Below the pieces are notes generated by a model. That model saw only the letters and a list, made by a program, of their open reading frames with translations. It was not told where the DNA came from and ran no database searches. This document shows, one piece after another, positions 11,009 to 22,161 of a stretch of 64,000 nucleotides of DNA; positions within the stretch are counted from its first letter, which is position 1; every line of letters starts with the position of its first letter. Made by a program: the position numbers and the translations under genes. Origin of the DNA: Saururus chinensis (Eukaryota; Streptophyta; Magnoliopsida; Piperales; Saururaceae); the NCBI GenBank assembly GCA_035235625.1, contig CP141144.1, forward strand, positions 29,819,014-29,883,013. Reading direction: 5' to 3'.

Positions 11009-11623
11009 CATTGCTTCTTCAATGATGCTTTTGAGTGTGCTCATATTTGATGATTGCGGTTATAAAAATAGAAATAAGAAATTATAAATGTTATTGGGGT
11101 TGTCTCCAATTTCAACACAAACATGATAGCTAGGAGATAAAATAATATTATCAAATTATAATTTTTGACCAATTAGAATTTGATGACATAATGTGAAAGC
11201 AAACATTACTTGCATGTTGTTTTAAGAGTTTTTGACAATTTAGAAATTGATAAGAAAAAGTGAAAGCAATAGTTGGCTAAATCTTGTTTGAAGTGGTGAA
11301 CTTTGACATTTGGGACACAATTGGTCATTGTTGGTATCGTAAACTTTTTGTTCACATTGTGAGCAAGTGATGTACCATAGATCTTATTCATTGTTGATTG
11401 ACAATATCCATGTCTTTGTCTTAAAGAATGTAGTCTGCAAATATAATTGACTACGTTTGGTTGTATACACATAATATTTTATAATACGAATATTTATGCA
11501 TACATGTTCATTTATGGCTTTCTCATTCACAATTTGTGAAATCCTTTTTTAGTGTGTTTTTCAGTTCCTATGTGTCGATGTGAAAGGAGCAAGTGAAGAT
11601 ATTTTTTCAACATTTTGTAGATA
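11009..11623 (-). pseudogene. Helitron RPA-like protein, C-terminal zinc-ribbon part
   Basis: On the minus strand the frame gives WYITCSQCEQKVY followed by NDQLCPKCQSSP and then a hydrophobic segment. Two CX2C pairs in that spacing are the zinc ribbon of the large subunit of replication protein A (RPA1, DNA-binding domain C). Plant Helitrons commonly carry an RPA-like gene after the helicase. The sequence continues across the Athila-A insertion at 32053 (TSD AGATA at 11619-11623 and 32053-32057), where further RPA-like residues lie. Stops show it is dead. The Helitron 3' terminus was not located; it should lie near 11000. Confidence 0.65.
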
Positions 11624-12046
11624 TGATAAGTATGAAATATATATCTATTTTATATGCCTTTTTACCTTATTTGCTAATATAGATTAGGTTAATTTAGAGT
11701 TAGTTATAGTTTCTTTGATTAAGATAGATATTAGTATTTTAGTTTAATTATTAATAATTTAGTAGTTATTAATAGTTTAGATATGTATTTAAATCAAGTT
11801 GGAATTTTAGTTATATTCTACATGTCTAAAGTATGATATTTTATGTTTTGTAGGTAAAGTGCACTTATCGAGGTACTTGGACGATGCTTGAAGTAATTCA
11901 AAATAGTCTTAACATGCTTTAAAGTGATTTGGACAACTTTTTGGAGTTATAAACAAGTTGGAAATTAATATGGAGATAAAGAAAAGCTTAATGAACAGAA
12001 TATGGACTGTCCAGAAAAACTATCCAGATTGCAGAAACACTGTATC

Positions 12047-12144
12047 TGTTCGAATGGGGTCACTTACTGTTCGATCAGGATAACATGATTTTGAAGCAAA
12101 ACTCAGTTCAAGCGTTCGAACGGGCATGCAGGGCGTTCGAACGA
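12047..12144. promoter_or_regulatory. Paired TTCGAA palindromes in U3
   Basis: TGTTCGAATGGGG, TGTTCGATCAGG, GCGTTCGAACGGGCATGC and GGCGTTCGAACG lie 80-175 bp upstream of the TATA box at 12221. The related LTR at 24618-26028 has GATCGATC cores at the same place and spacing instead. Position suggests an upstream promoter element; that is inference. Confidence 0.5.
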
Positions 12145-12220
12145 CATAACATGCAGTTTCCTAGTTTTAGCCAAATTTCAATCCTTTTCATATTAGACTT
12201 CTTCCTACAGAACTTATGCC

Positions 12221-12228
12221 TATAAAAA
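12221..12228 (+). promoter_or_regulatory. TATA box of Athila-A 5' LTR
   Basis: GCCTATAAAAAGAC is conserved in the 3' LTR (31331) and, reversed, in the solo LTR (25441-25455). It is the likely start-site determinant of the genomic RNA. Confidence 0.6.
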
Positions 12229-13057
12229 GACATATTTGACTTAAAATTGAAGGATTCTAGTAGATTTTATAAAAAAAAAGGAAGAAAAAGATAGAAGAGA
12301 ATTCAAAGCTTTTAATGGATATTCAAGTGCTTCCTTCTACAATGGAAGGTTAGACTTTTCTTTTACTTAGGAGTTGATGAAGCTATAGATAAGTTTCAGT
12401 TTCTTTTCTTTTAATTTAGATCTCAGTTGTGAATGATGACAATTGTATGATAAAAATTTTCTTTTTAATGGAAGAGTTTTTAATGTTTATTCAAGTCTAT
12501 GTTGATTTATTGTCTTGTAGATGATATATTGATGTGGTTTTGATATTTTCATCGATTCTAATTTCTGTGATTTATATGAGATGGTCATACAATAGTTTTA
12601 ATGTTTAGATAATTAATGACTTGGATGAGTTATACTAAGATTAGATGGGTCATGCCTATAGCTAGTTTAGTGTAGATGATCCGTGCTATTGTCGAAGATA
12701 GTTCATGCCATGGAATTTAATTAATGATTCATTTTGAAGTAATTCTAGCTTGTAGCTGAGAATGCTTGTTCATATTCACACTAGATTTAGGTTAAAAGTT
12801 AAGGAATTGTTATGGTTCTATAGTGGATTTGATTTCCTAAATAAATTCCTTCATATTAATCTCTTGTTTTTAAACTAGTTGATTTCTTTCCTTTACTTAA
12901 TTAAAGTTTAAGTTTGTTTAAGTTTTCAATCAGCAAATTCCTCTTTAAGTTTAGTAATAATTCATCCATCCCTGAGGTTCAACAACTCTTAAATACTCAT
13001 CCTAGTACAATTACCTTATATACTTGCAAAGGGTTTAATTAGAAACGATCAAGTTTT

Positions 13058-13074
13058 TGGCGCCGTTGCCGGGG
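13058..13074 (+). other. tRNA-Asp primer-binding site of Athila-A
   Basis: TGGCGCCGTTGCCGGGG lies six bases after the 5' LTR and is complementary to the 3' end of plant tRNA-Asp (CCCCGGCAACGGCGCCA). This is the usual primer site of Athila elements. Confidence 0.92.
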
Positions 13075-13369
13075 TCGGTGTTGATTTGTTACTAAATTAT
13101 TATTAGGATAATTCTATCTAATTTAGATTCAGTTTACTTTAGTTTTTAGGTTAATTCTTAGTTTCTTACCTTCTTCTAATTTGATCTTGTAGGCTGAGTT
13201 GAAGATCATGCTCTCTACACTTGTGGCCACAAGTGGACATCGACAAGCATAGTGCTTCTCTTCGGTTTGCAAGATCCTTTTCTCTCTTTATTTTTAGTTC
13301 TTTTCTTAGTTAGTTTTTTCTTGTTATTCCCCTTTTTGCATTTAAAATTGTGTGGTGTGTTTGTGGTAT

Positions 13370-14896
13370 ATGCGTGGTCGTCGCTCCTTACTCCCCCGAT
13401 TAGTATCATTTGACCCTGAGCCTGAGTGGACATCTAGGAGAGCTGAGTTGCCCTCGACCTACATCCCTACACCCCAAAACTCTCCCACCAATTCCTCCAC
13501 CCACACTACTTCTACCCTCATCATAGCTGAACATCAGTTAGTAGATGCACCACTTAAAGCTCTAAAGGAGTATTATACTCCCAATGAGTACACCTCTCCT
13601 TCATGCATTAGGTTGCCAGCGGTCGATGTTCAAAATTATGAAATTAAGCCCAATGTTATTCAAATGCTTCCATCCTTTTATGGGCTTAATAATGAAAACT
13701 CGTATAGGCACCTAGATGACTTCTTAGAACTATGCACAACTTTTAAGGTCTCAAATTTAACCGGTGAAGCTGTTAAACTTTGCCTTTTTCCTTTCACATT
13801 GAAAGATAAGGCTAAGGAATGAGTTCACTCATTAGAGCCAAATATTATCATAACATGGGCCCAAATGCAACAAGAGTTCCTTAAAAATTACTTCCCCATA
13901 GGTAAAACCAACTAAATGAGAAAGGCCATAACCACTTTTGCCCAACTTCCCACTGAATAGTTCCATGAGAGTTGGGATAGACTTAAGGAACTTCTTAAGA
14001 GGTGTCGTCATCATGTTGTCCCTAAGTGGCAATTAGTGCAACATTTTTATGAGGGTCTTACTAAACAAAACCGTCATCTTGTTGATGCAAGTTGTGGGGG
14101 TACCTTTTTGTTAAAAAATAAAAATGAGGCATGGAAACTTTTTGAGGACTTGAGTGAAAATTCTCTTCAACATGCTGCGTTGAATAGAAATGAGAGTGGA
14201 TTATCTACCTTGTACAATGCCCCCTCTAGGGGTGGCTTGTATGAAGTTAAAAACCCATTAGATATATCCTCTAAAGTTGATACTTTGAGTAGGAAGATGG
14301 ACCTCCTTATGACTTCAACCCATCAGCCCACTCCCTTCACTCAAGATGTATGCACAATATGCCTTAGCCCAGCCCATACTATCATTGAGTGCCCCTCTGC
14401 CTCTCAATTTCCTGAGCTTGTCCAAGACCATGTAAATGCCACCCAATCCTTCCCTAGGGCTGAGAACAATCCATTTTCAAATACATATAATCCTGGGTGG
14501 AGGAATCATTCTAACTTTTCTTGGCAGACATAAAACCAAGGGGTTATGGGTAACCAACCCCCTAGGCACCCATTCCAAGTCCCACCAGCCCATATCCACC
14601 AACCTCAAGTGCAACCTCCGTATGTCCAACCTAATAGGAGTCCAAGTTTTGAAGAAAAGGTTTTGAGTGCCCTACAAGGCAATCAATCTCAATCCCAACT
14701 CCTTCACTCACACACACAATCTATAGCAAAGTTAGAAGCCCAAATTGGACAACTAGCCAATGCTATCAATAAGCGAGAGATGGGAGAATTGTCGAGTTAG
14801 CCCCAACAAAACCCTAAAGGTCAATGTGGAGTAGAGATAGTCAATTCCTCTAATGAACAAGTTCAGTCCATAACTACCCTTAGGAGTGGTCGACAC
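13370..14896 (+). pseudogene. Athila-A gag, interrupted by stops
   Basis: The frame starts at ATG 13370 (MRGRRSLLPRL). It holds the Athila gag core: IKPNVIQMLPSFYGLNNENSY, HLDDFLELC, KLCLFPFTLKDKAK, then after stops LVQHFYEGL. One zinc knuckle of CX2C type (CTICLSPAHTIIEC) lies near 14351-14392, and NPGWRNHSNFSW follows. In-frame stops occur at about 13820, 13913, 13959 and 14531. The Q-rich tail (LEAQIGQLA) precedes ITTLRSGR, which is cut by the solo LTR at 14897 and resumes at 16140 (HIDNQVGG). Gag would form the capsid of the intracellular particle. Confidence 0.88.
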
Positions 14897-16134
14897 TGAT
14901 GCACTGAAATAATGTTTAATAAAATATTTTCAAATTTCTATTTGCAATCCTATTTTGTGTTAATTCATTACTGATTTGGGCTATTTATGTTTTGAATAAG
15001 TTAGTTGGACCTTAATTGAGTTTACATGTCTAAACAGGCTTCAACAAGATACAACTGGAAGAGGAAGTTAAGCCCAACTACCCAAAGCTATTTAAAAGTC
15101 AAGAATGAGCTCTTAATGGTCTAAACATGCATGGAATGGTCGAACACAACCTTGGGGACCCATTTGATTTGAGATTTGTATGAATAGAACTAAATTATGA
15201 AAGAAGTTGATTCGGATAGATTGACACAGCCTTAGTATTTTGATCATATATTTTTATGTATAATTCGGATTGATACGATTCTGGTGGCAATGGAAAGAAG
15301 ACTTCCGTGGCTACAAGTGTTATTTCAGGAAGAAATTCCAAATTCCGAAGATATAGGGGTCGAATCAGGCAATCAATCAGGATGAAATCTGGAGATATGA
15401 TTTGATTTTACCCTTTGAAGCAACCCTTTCTTTTCCTATAAATAGAGGGGTGGACGTGATAGATGGGGCATTCTCTCCTCTTTGGAGCTCTCTTCTCCTA
15501 TTTTCTTCTTTTATTTTGTAATTTTGTTTTTATTTTTATTGTAATGGCTTTCTAAGCTCTCAAGCTAAGGCTAGAGGTGATTTGTAACAATCTAATGGAG
15601 TTCAATTCATGTTTCATCAATGGTTTCAAGTAAGTATTGTTTATTTGAAGTGATGTTTATTTAATATTGTTCTTCTTCTTGTTTCTTTGTGATTTGGATA
15701 CATAAGATGCTTGAAGGCTATCCTTCTTGATCTTTTGTGATTTGGATACATAGAAAACTTGAAGAGACAATTATTTTTATCCTTCATCTATCCAAAGTAT
15801 TTTCTATATTTAGTTTTAATTTTAATGTTCATATCTTCCGGTTAGATAGAATCTTCATTCAATTCTAACTGAGATAACATGATACATGAAGAACATCATT
15901 AGATGTTACAATGATCTTTAATGCCTTAGTGTTTTATTATCTTGATTTCTTAACGTGTTATTCCCTCAATACTCTTCTACTCTTTCTTTCTTAATTTTTC
16001 TTCCTCTATTTCTTCGTAACTATTTTCTTTGTTGCACAAGGCTTTCCCTGTGGATCGACCTTGTCTACTACAATTGGCAAGTAAAATAAATCTGAATTTG
16101 ACTTCTTCATAGTCTTGTTTCAGACGTAACAACA
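14897..16134 (+). mobile_element. Solo LTR (Athila-B type) inside Athila-A gag
   Basis: It starts TGATGCACTG and ends CGTAACAACA, and is flanked by the perfect 5-bp TSD GACAC (14892-14896, 16135-16139). Removing it and one TSD copy restores an uninterrupted gag frame (TLRSGR to HIDNQV). It is related to the LTRs of Athila-B at 37764 and 48573 and to the reversed solo LTR at 403-1438. A TATA box (CCTATAAATAGAGG) lies at 15436. Confidence 0.95.
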
Positions 16135-17530
16135 GACACATTGATAATCAGGTTGGAGGGGAGTCCTTGGGTACCACAAATGAAGGGTTAGACAATCCAG
16201 CCCCTAATGAGTCTCATGAGTTAGAGAGTGAGCCAAATTCAAAGGAGTCAGTCTCTCCTTCCCCTTCCTCAGAGCCACAGTCTAAGACCTCTTTCAATGG
16301 ATCTTATATCCCTAGGGCACCCTTTCCTCAGTGTCTTGACATGGCCCCACCATTTAGAAAGAGCACGACTAAGATGGAGGATATTCTTGAGACTTTTAAA
16401 CAAGTCAAAATTAATCTCCCCCTCTTAGATGCCATTAAGAAAGTCCCTGCTTATGCTAAGTTCCTCAAAGACCTATGTACTCAAAAGCATAAATCCAAGA
16501 CCCATGTGTCTAAGATGGTCTTTCTCACCGAGCAAGTTAGCTCTCTTTTGAAGTTTGATACCCCACCTAAGTATAAGGACCCTGGAGTACCCACTATTTC
16601 TTGTGTCATAGGTGATCACTCCATCCATAGAGCCCTCCTTGACCTTGGTGCGAGTGTCAATCTACTCCCTTACTACTCGGTGTATGAGCAACTAGGGTTA
16701 GGAGAATTGCAGCCTACATTAGTTACCTTGCAGCTAGTTGACCGTTGTGTGCGTAAGCCTCAAGGAGTCATTGAGGATGTCTTAGTGAAAGTTGATCGGT
16801 TCTTCTTCCCTATTGACTTTCTTTTCTTAGATATAGAACCTGTCTGCAATACCACACACCAAATCCCCGTCACTCTAGGTTGCCCCTTCCTTGCCACTGC
16901 TAATGCTTGTATCAATTGTTGAACGGGAGTGATGGAGATATCCTTTGGAAATATGAATGTGAGGCTCAATGTGTTCCATGCATGTAACCAGCCACCTGTT
17001 GAGTGTGACTTTGAGTGCTTAATGGTTAACCATTTAGATGACCTAGTCAATGAAGCCATTCCCCTTACCCTAATGAGAGATGCTCTTGAAATGACTTTAC
17101 TACACCCAGGATTAGAGGAGTCCACTATTGACCCATCGTTTGAGGAGGTCCATAGCCAACCAATGGCTACTAGTGTTTCCAAGTCTTCCTCTTGGAAGCT
17201 CCAGGTAGAGCCCTTACCTATATTAGCCTCACACCTCTTAAGCCCTCCATAGAGTCACCACCTAAGCTTAAATTGAAAAACTTACCCAGCTCTCTCAAGT
17301 ATGCCTTCTTGGGACCCAAGGACACTCTCCCAGTCATTATTTCCTCTAGTTTGACTAGTGACGAAGAGAGTAGATTGCTTACCGTTCTTGTCACACATAG
17401 GAGAGCCATAGGATGGATGGTAGCTGACCTTAGGGGGATTGACCCATCCATTTGTATGCACAGGATCCACTTAGAGGATAAGGCCAAACCCTCGAGAGAA
17501 GGACAACGAAGGTTGAACCCTAACATGTGG
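16135..17530 (+). pseudogene. Athila-A protease and protease-RT linker
   Basis: After the solo LTR the frame runs open from about 16140 to 16922. It holds FKQVKINLPLLDAIKKVPAY, FLKDLCT and PTISCVIGD, then the aspartic-protease loop LLDLGASVNLLPYYSVYEQL. The D-L-G-A form replaces the common D-S/T-G, as is usual in Athila. A TGA at 16920 and a frameshift near 17215 break the linker. The linker then shows LKYAFLG..TLPVIISSSLT and RRAIGWMVADLRGIDPSICMHRI. Its homologue is the isolated fragment at 10648-11008. Confidence 0.88.
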
Positions 17531-17537
17531 AGGTAGT

Positions 17538-18880
17538 CATGAAGGAGGTGGTTAAGCTTTTAGATGCAGGTATCATATACCCTATCTCTGATAGTGAGTG
17601 GGTGAGTCCTACCCAGGTTGTTCCCAAGAAGTCTGGATTCATTGTTAAGTCCAATTCATCAGGAGAGTTAGTCCCTACTAGGTAAACCACAGGGTGGAGA
17701 GTGTGTATAGACTATCAGAAGTTGAATTCCATGCCCCGAAAGGACCATTTTCCCTTGCCATTCATTGACCAGATCTTAGAGAAACTAGCAGGTCAAGACT
17801 TCTATTGCTTTCTAGATGGCTACTCAGGGTATAATCAGGTACCTGTGTTTCCGGAGAATCAGGAGTAGACCACCTTCACTTGTCCGTTTGGTACATTTGC
17901 TTATAGATGTAGCCATTTGGTTTGTGTAATGCTCCTGCTACATTTCAGCGTTGTATGATGTCCATATTTTTTGATATGATTGATAAATTTTTGGAAGTTT
18001 TTATGGATGATTTTTCTATTTTTGGTGCTTCATTTGATGAGTGTCTCCATAATTTATCTCTTGTGCTTAGACATTGTGAGGAGACTAATTTGGTTTTGAG
18101 TTGGGAAAAGAGTCATTTTATGGTTCAAGAGGGCATTGTTTTAGGTCATGTTGTTTCCAAACGTGGTATTGAAGTAGACAAGGCCAAAGTTGACCTAATA
18201 ACTAACTTGCCTCCACCCACTATAGTAAGACAAGTTTGTTCCTTTCTTGGCCATGCCGGTTTCTATAGGCAATTCATCAAGGACTTTAGTAAGATTTCCC
18301 GGCCCTTGTGTCATTTGTTGGCTCAGGATGTTCCTTTTGAGTTTGATGTTGCTTGTACGAAAGCTTTCACCAAGCTTCATACACTCCTCTCTACCACCCC
18401 TATCATTCAACCCCCTGATTACTCCCTACCCTTTGAGATTATGTGTGATGCCTCTGACTATGCTGTGGGCGCAGTCCTTGGCCAAACAGTGAACAAAGTC
18501 CCCCATGTCATTTATTACGCTAGTAAGACCCTTTCTGATGCCCAATTAAACTATACCACTACAAAAAAGGAATTGCTAGCTATTGTCTATGCCCTTAATA
18601 AATTCCAATCGTACCTTTTAGGGTCAAAAATCATTATCTTTTCAGACCATGCAGCCTTACGCTACCTTCTTTCTAAGAATTTTGATACCAAGCTTAGGCT
18701 CATTTGATGGATTTTGTTCCTTCAAGAGTTCAATTATGAGATTAAAGACAAAAAGGGTGTTGAGAATGTTGTGGCTGATCATTTATCTAGGATCTTACTT
18801 GAGGAACCTTCCAACCCTGAACCACTTCATGATTCTTTCCCCGATGAGCAACTCTTTATTGTCTCTACCAATTCCTCCCC
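17538..18880 (+). pseudogene. Athila-A reverse transcriptase and RNase H
   Basis: It carries VKLLDAGIIYPISDSEWVSP, WRVCIDYQKLN, FYCFLDGYSGYNQ and TFTCPFGTFAYR. After a frameshift near 17910 an open frame follows (17922-18707) with the catalytic FMDDFSIFG motif, the connection domain (SFLGHAGFYRQFI), and RNase H with CDASDYAVGAVLGQ, KKELLAIVYALNKF and FSDHAALRYLL. The RNase H end (NVVADHLSR) lies near 18770. Stops at about 17683 and 17866, and one after LRLI near 18705, disable it. The active site itself is intact. Confidence 0.9.
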
Positions 18881-20177
18881 TTGGTTTGCCCATATTGTTA
18901 ATTATCTTGTTGTGGGTTGCATTCCCTCTAGTTGGACTAAACAGGACAAAGATTTATTCTTTTCTCATGTTAATCACTATTATTGGGATGACCCCGATCT
19001 TTTTAAGTTTTGTGCTGACCAGATTATTCGCCAATGTGTGGTTGATAGTGAATTCCATAGTATTCTCACATTTTGTCACTCTCACGCTTGTGGCGGTTAT
19101 TTTGGGGGAAAGAAAACTACTACTAAGGTTCTTCAAAGTGGATTCTACTGGCCCACCTTGTTTAGAGATGCTCATGAGTTTTGTAAGTCTTGTGATAGAT
19201 GTCAGCGACTAGGGGCCCTTTCTCAGAGAGACATGATGCCTCTCCAACCCATCCTCATTGTTGAGATTTTTGATGTTTGGAGAATCGATTTTATGGGATC
19301 ATTTGCACCCTCCTTTGGCTACACTTATATTTTGGTCGCTGTTGATTATGTTTCCAAATGGATTGAAGCCATAGTGACGAAAACCAATGACCATATGGTT
19401 GTGGTGGCATTTCTCAAGGAACATATTTTTTGTTGATTTGGTACACCTAGGGCAATCATTAGTGATGGGGGTAGCCACTTTTGTAACCATTTCTTTGAAG
19501 CTCTTCTTCGAAGATATTCCATCACACATAAAGTTGCAACCCCCTACCATCCTCAGATTGGTGGTCAAGTAGAGGTGTCTAATCGTGAGATTAAGAAAAT
19601 CCTTGAGAAAATAGTAAGCCCTGATCAAAAAGATTGGTCCATGCGTCTTAATGATGCCTTATGGGCATATAGGACCGCTTATAAAGCCCCCATTGGCATG
19701 TCCCCTTACCTTCTTGTTTACGGTAAGGCATGTCACTTACCTGTTGAGTTGGAGCACCGGGCTTTTTGGGTCATTAAATTATTTAATTTCGACATGGACA
19801 AAGCTGGTTCCCACTGCAAACTCCAACTTAATGAATTAGAAGAGATGCGTCATGAAGCTTACGAGAGTGCCAAATTATATAAACAAAGGACTATGGCTCT
19901 ACATGACCGTTTAATCCATCGAAAGTCCTTTGTACCTAACCAGAAAGTTTGGCTCTTTAATTCTAAATTACGTCTCTTCCCAGGTAAACTTAGATCTCGC
20001 TGGGATGCCCCCTATGTCGTTACTCAGGTTTTCCCTCATGGAGCAATTGAAATCTCTGACCCACAAGATAATCAGGTTTTTAAAGTTAATGGTCAGAGAC
20101 TTAAGCCTTTCATCGAGAGAGATATTGAGAGGGGTGACATTGACTCTATTGATTTGATTGATCCATTAATACATTAA
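18881..20177 (+). pseudogene. Athila-A integrase
   Basis: The HHCC zinc domain is present (HSHACGGYFGGKK.., CKSCDRCQ near 19070-19205). The core includes WRIDFMGSFAPSFGYTYILVAVDYVSKWIEA with the first Asp, ISDGGSHF with the second Asp after a TGA at 19434, and the [16 protein letters not shown] helix with the Glu. The C-terminus (19575-20177) ends in the Athila tail [27 protein letters not shown]. Only one in-frame stop is seen, so integrase is the best-kept pol domain. The frame ends at TAA 20175. Confidence 0.9.
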
Positions 20178-21066
20178 GGGAGTGCACACTGTCTGGCTGA
20201 ACACAATAAACTTAGCGCTTCTAGGGAGGCAACCCTTGTTTTATTCGATGTGTTTTTATGTTTATTTTCTCTCTTTTTCTTTTAGTTTTAGTTAACTTTC
20301 CTTTATTTAATCCATTTAGTGATTTTTTTATTTAGTAGTTTAGTTAATTACCTGAATTTTTTTTATTCAAAAAAAAATTGCTTTTCCCATTCGATCGGGA
20401 CTGTTCCCGATCGATCGGCCAGATCGATCGGTAAGTGTGCCTTTCGAATGGCCGAGTCGTCATTTTCATCACGCGCACTGGCCAGTTCGATTCCACCGTT
20501 GTTTTCCTCCGCTGTCTTCCTTACCCTGTCCGGCGAGATTTTTGGTCTAAAATCATCTCTTCCCTCCAAATTTTCGCGTAGAATCCATTTCCAGAGTCAA
20601 TTTCAGCTGAATTGGCCTCTATTTCATGTTGTCCCTCTGTTTCACTGGTAAGCCCCATATTCGATTTCTGAATTTTTCTTTCAATTTTTGACTAAATCAG
20701 GTGCAATTTTTTGTGGAAATTTGTTAGAAACATCTTGTATACTTTAGATTGATCGTTTGGTACAATTTGATTGAATGATTAATGCATTATGTTCGGTAGA
20801 TTTCGGATGTTTTAGTCCGCACTATTTTTGTCAAAAAGTTCAATTTTTGAGGCTTTAATGAATCAGTTTATACGTACTTGCTTTACGAAAGATGCTCAAT
20901 TTTCACTTGTACATATTATACTTTAATTTGGGACATTTTTGCTCAATTTTTTTTCTCTAGGGGTATTTTCATAATTTGACATTATTGGGCGTGTACAAAA
21001 TTTTTTTGCTTTCCAGTCACTTCCATATCACTTTTAGCACTTGTTTTTTTAGCATTTTGTAGATCT
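20178..21066 (+). other. Untranslated spacer between integrase and extra ORF
   Basis: Two motifs stand out. A block at 20191-20237 (GTCTGGCTGA..AATAAACTTAGCGCTT..GGGAGGCAACCC) resembles a conserved block that follows integrase in many Athila/Cyclops elements. A cluster of GATCGATCGG and TTCGAATGG cores lies at 20388-20456. The rest is T-rich. The block is absent after integrase in Athila-B. Confidence 0.55.
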
Positions 21067-22161
21067 ATGGCGCACGGTTCTTGTCGTAATGCTCCGAAGA
21101 AGAGGAAGGGCGCCCCTTCTACTTCGCGTGCTTCATCTTCAACTACCGCCACTGCTGATCTACCTCTTCATGCTATTGTTTACGAGCGACAGGTGGAGTT
21201 TGTCCCCACCATTACTGCTGCCCAGTCATGGCTTATAGAGCAAGAGGATTGGTACTCCTTTTTCTCACAGATTGCAGCCCCTGACGCTCGTGTACATCAT
21301 GAGCAGGTCCGATCTTTTTATGCATCCGCCGTTCTTAATGAGATGGGATATATTGTCAACACCATTGGAGATATTACGATCACTGTCACACCAGATCTCA
21401 TAGCTATAGTGATGGGTCTCACGTGCTCCAACTTCACTTATCCCTCTTTTGCTGATTTTGCTTTTCCTGATGAGTATACTATCACGGGGACTCTTATGGG
21501 ACAGGAGAGAGGCACATCCCTCACATATGGATTGCCTGCTTCTCTCATGACGCGGGACTATCATTTTGCACATTTGATATTGGAGTATGACATATGGTTC
21601 CACCGTCATGAGAAGGTTGACTTTACCTTAGCTCGCCTTCTTTATGTTCTGGGTCGTGCGGAGTGGATTCACATCGATTTTCCCTCCTTTGTCTTCGCAC
21701 GGATGGCAGATATAGTTTCTGGACCAGTGGATGCTCGATTAGCTTTTCCTTTTCTTTTGGAATGGATTTTTGTTCACTTTCAGTTGAATTTTCCTTCATA
21801 TGCACCCACGAGCCGAGGTTTAGGGGTCATTTCCCAGGCGACCCTACACCGTATGATCACACATCGTTCGCCTCGACTAGCATTCGACGAGGTGAACGAG
21901 GAGGAGCCAGCCCCAACGGGTGTACCAGAGGTTGCAGCTGAGCAGGACATTCCAGCACATGCTAACGACTCTTTCCTTGAGATGGAGCATCGTCTTCGAG
22001 GACATATTGATTCTTCTCTGGCACAGTTTCAGGCGCGGCTTACTGCCCATATAGATGCTCAGATGGCTGCTCAGATGACTGAGACGAGGGGACTTATACA
22101 GGGGCTGATTGATTTGATTCGTAGCCAATCAGCTCTGGCTGATGCAGATGATAGTGACTAG
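21067..22161 (+). CDS. Extra ORF at env position of Athila-A (364 codons, intact)
   Basis: It starts ATGGCGCACGG and ends TAG 22159-22161, uninterrupted. The N-terminus is basic and Ser/Thr-rich (KKRKGAPSTSRASSSTT), a plausible nuclear-localisation signal. Residues about 45-270 form a mixed hydrophobic domain with WYSFFSQIA..VRSFYASAV, EWIHIDFPSFVFARM and THRSPRLAF. These resemble the 'putative plant transposon protein' domain found in Athila extra ORFs. Residues about 275-364 are acidic then helical (RGHIDSSLAQFQARLTAHID, QMAAQM), a likely coiled coil. I see no signal peptide and no clear transmembrane helix, so an envelope role is not supported. Gag and pol beside it are full of stops, which makes its integrity odd. 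Confidence 0.75.
   Translation: MAHGSCRNAPKKRKGAPSTSRASSSTTATADLPLHAIVYERQVEFVPTITAAQSWLIEQEDWYSFFSQIAAPDARVHHEQVRSFYASAVLNEMGYIVNTIGDITITVTPDLIAIVMGLTCSNFTYPSFADFAFPDEYTITGTLMGQERGTSLTYGLPASLMTRDYHFAHLILEYDIWFHRHEKVDFTLARLLYVLGRAEWIHIDFPSFVFARMADIVSGPVDARLAFPFLLEWIFVHFQLNFPSYAPTSRGLGVISQATLHRMITHRSPRLAFDEVNEEEPAPTGVPEVAAEQDIPAHANDSFLEMEHRLRGHIDSSLAQFQARLTAHIDAQMAAQMTETRGLIQGLIDLIRSQSALADADDSD

Larger units (their letters stand above)
11624..13051 (+). repeat. 5' LTR of Athila-A
   Basis: It is 1428 bp long, starts TGATAAGTATG and ends AAACGATCA. The 3' LTR (1305 bp) is the same sequence lacking 113 bp that correspond to about 12819-12931, plus small differences. The solo LTR at 24618-26028 is a third, reverse-oriented relative. 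Confidence 0.93.

Noticed and set aside
13058-13074. tRNA-like sequence
   Set aside because: Only the complement of the tRNA-Asp 3' end is present, next to an LTR; no cloverleaf surrounds it. The same holds at 38962 and for the initiator-Met-like sites at 6237, 23710 and 43339.
18649-19212. 187-codon frame overlapping RNase H and integrase
   Set aside because: It is the shadow of the real pol frame, which shows conserved RNase H and integrase motifs; this frame is merely Leu/Ile/Ser-rich.
21067-22161. Envelope glycoprotein
   Set aside because: Position fits, but I see no signal peptide, no convincing membrane anchor and no fusion or cleavage motif.
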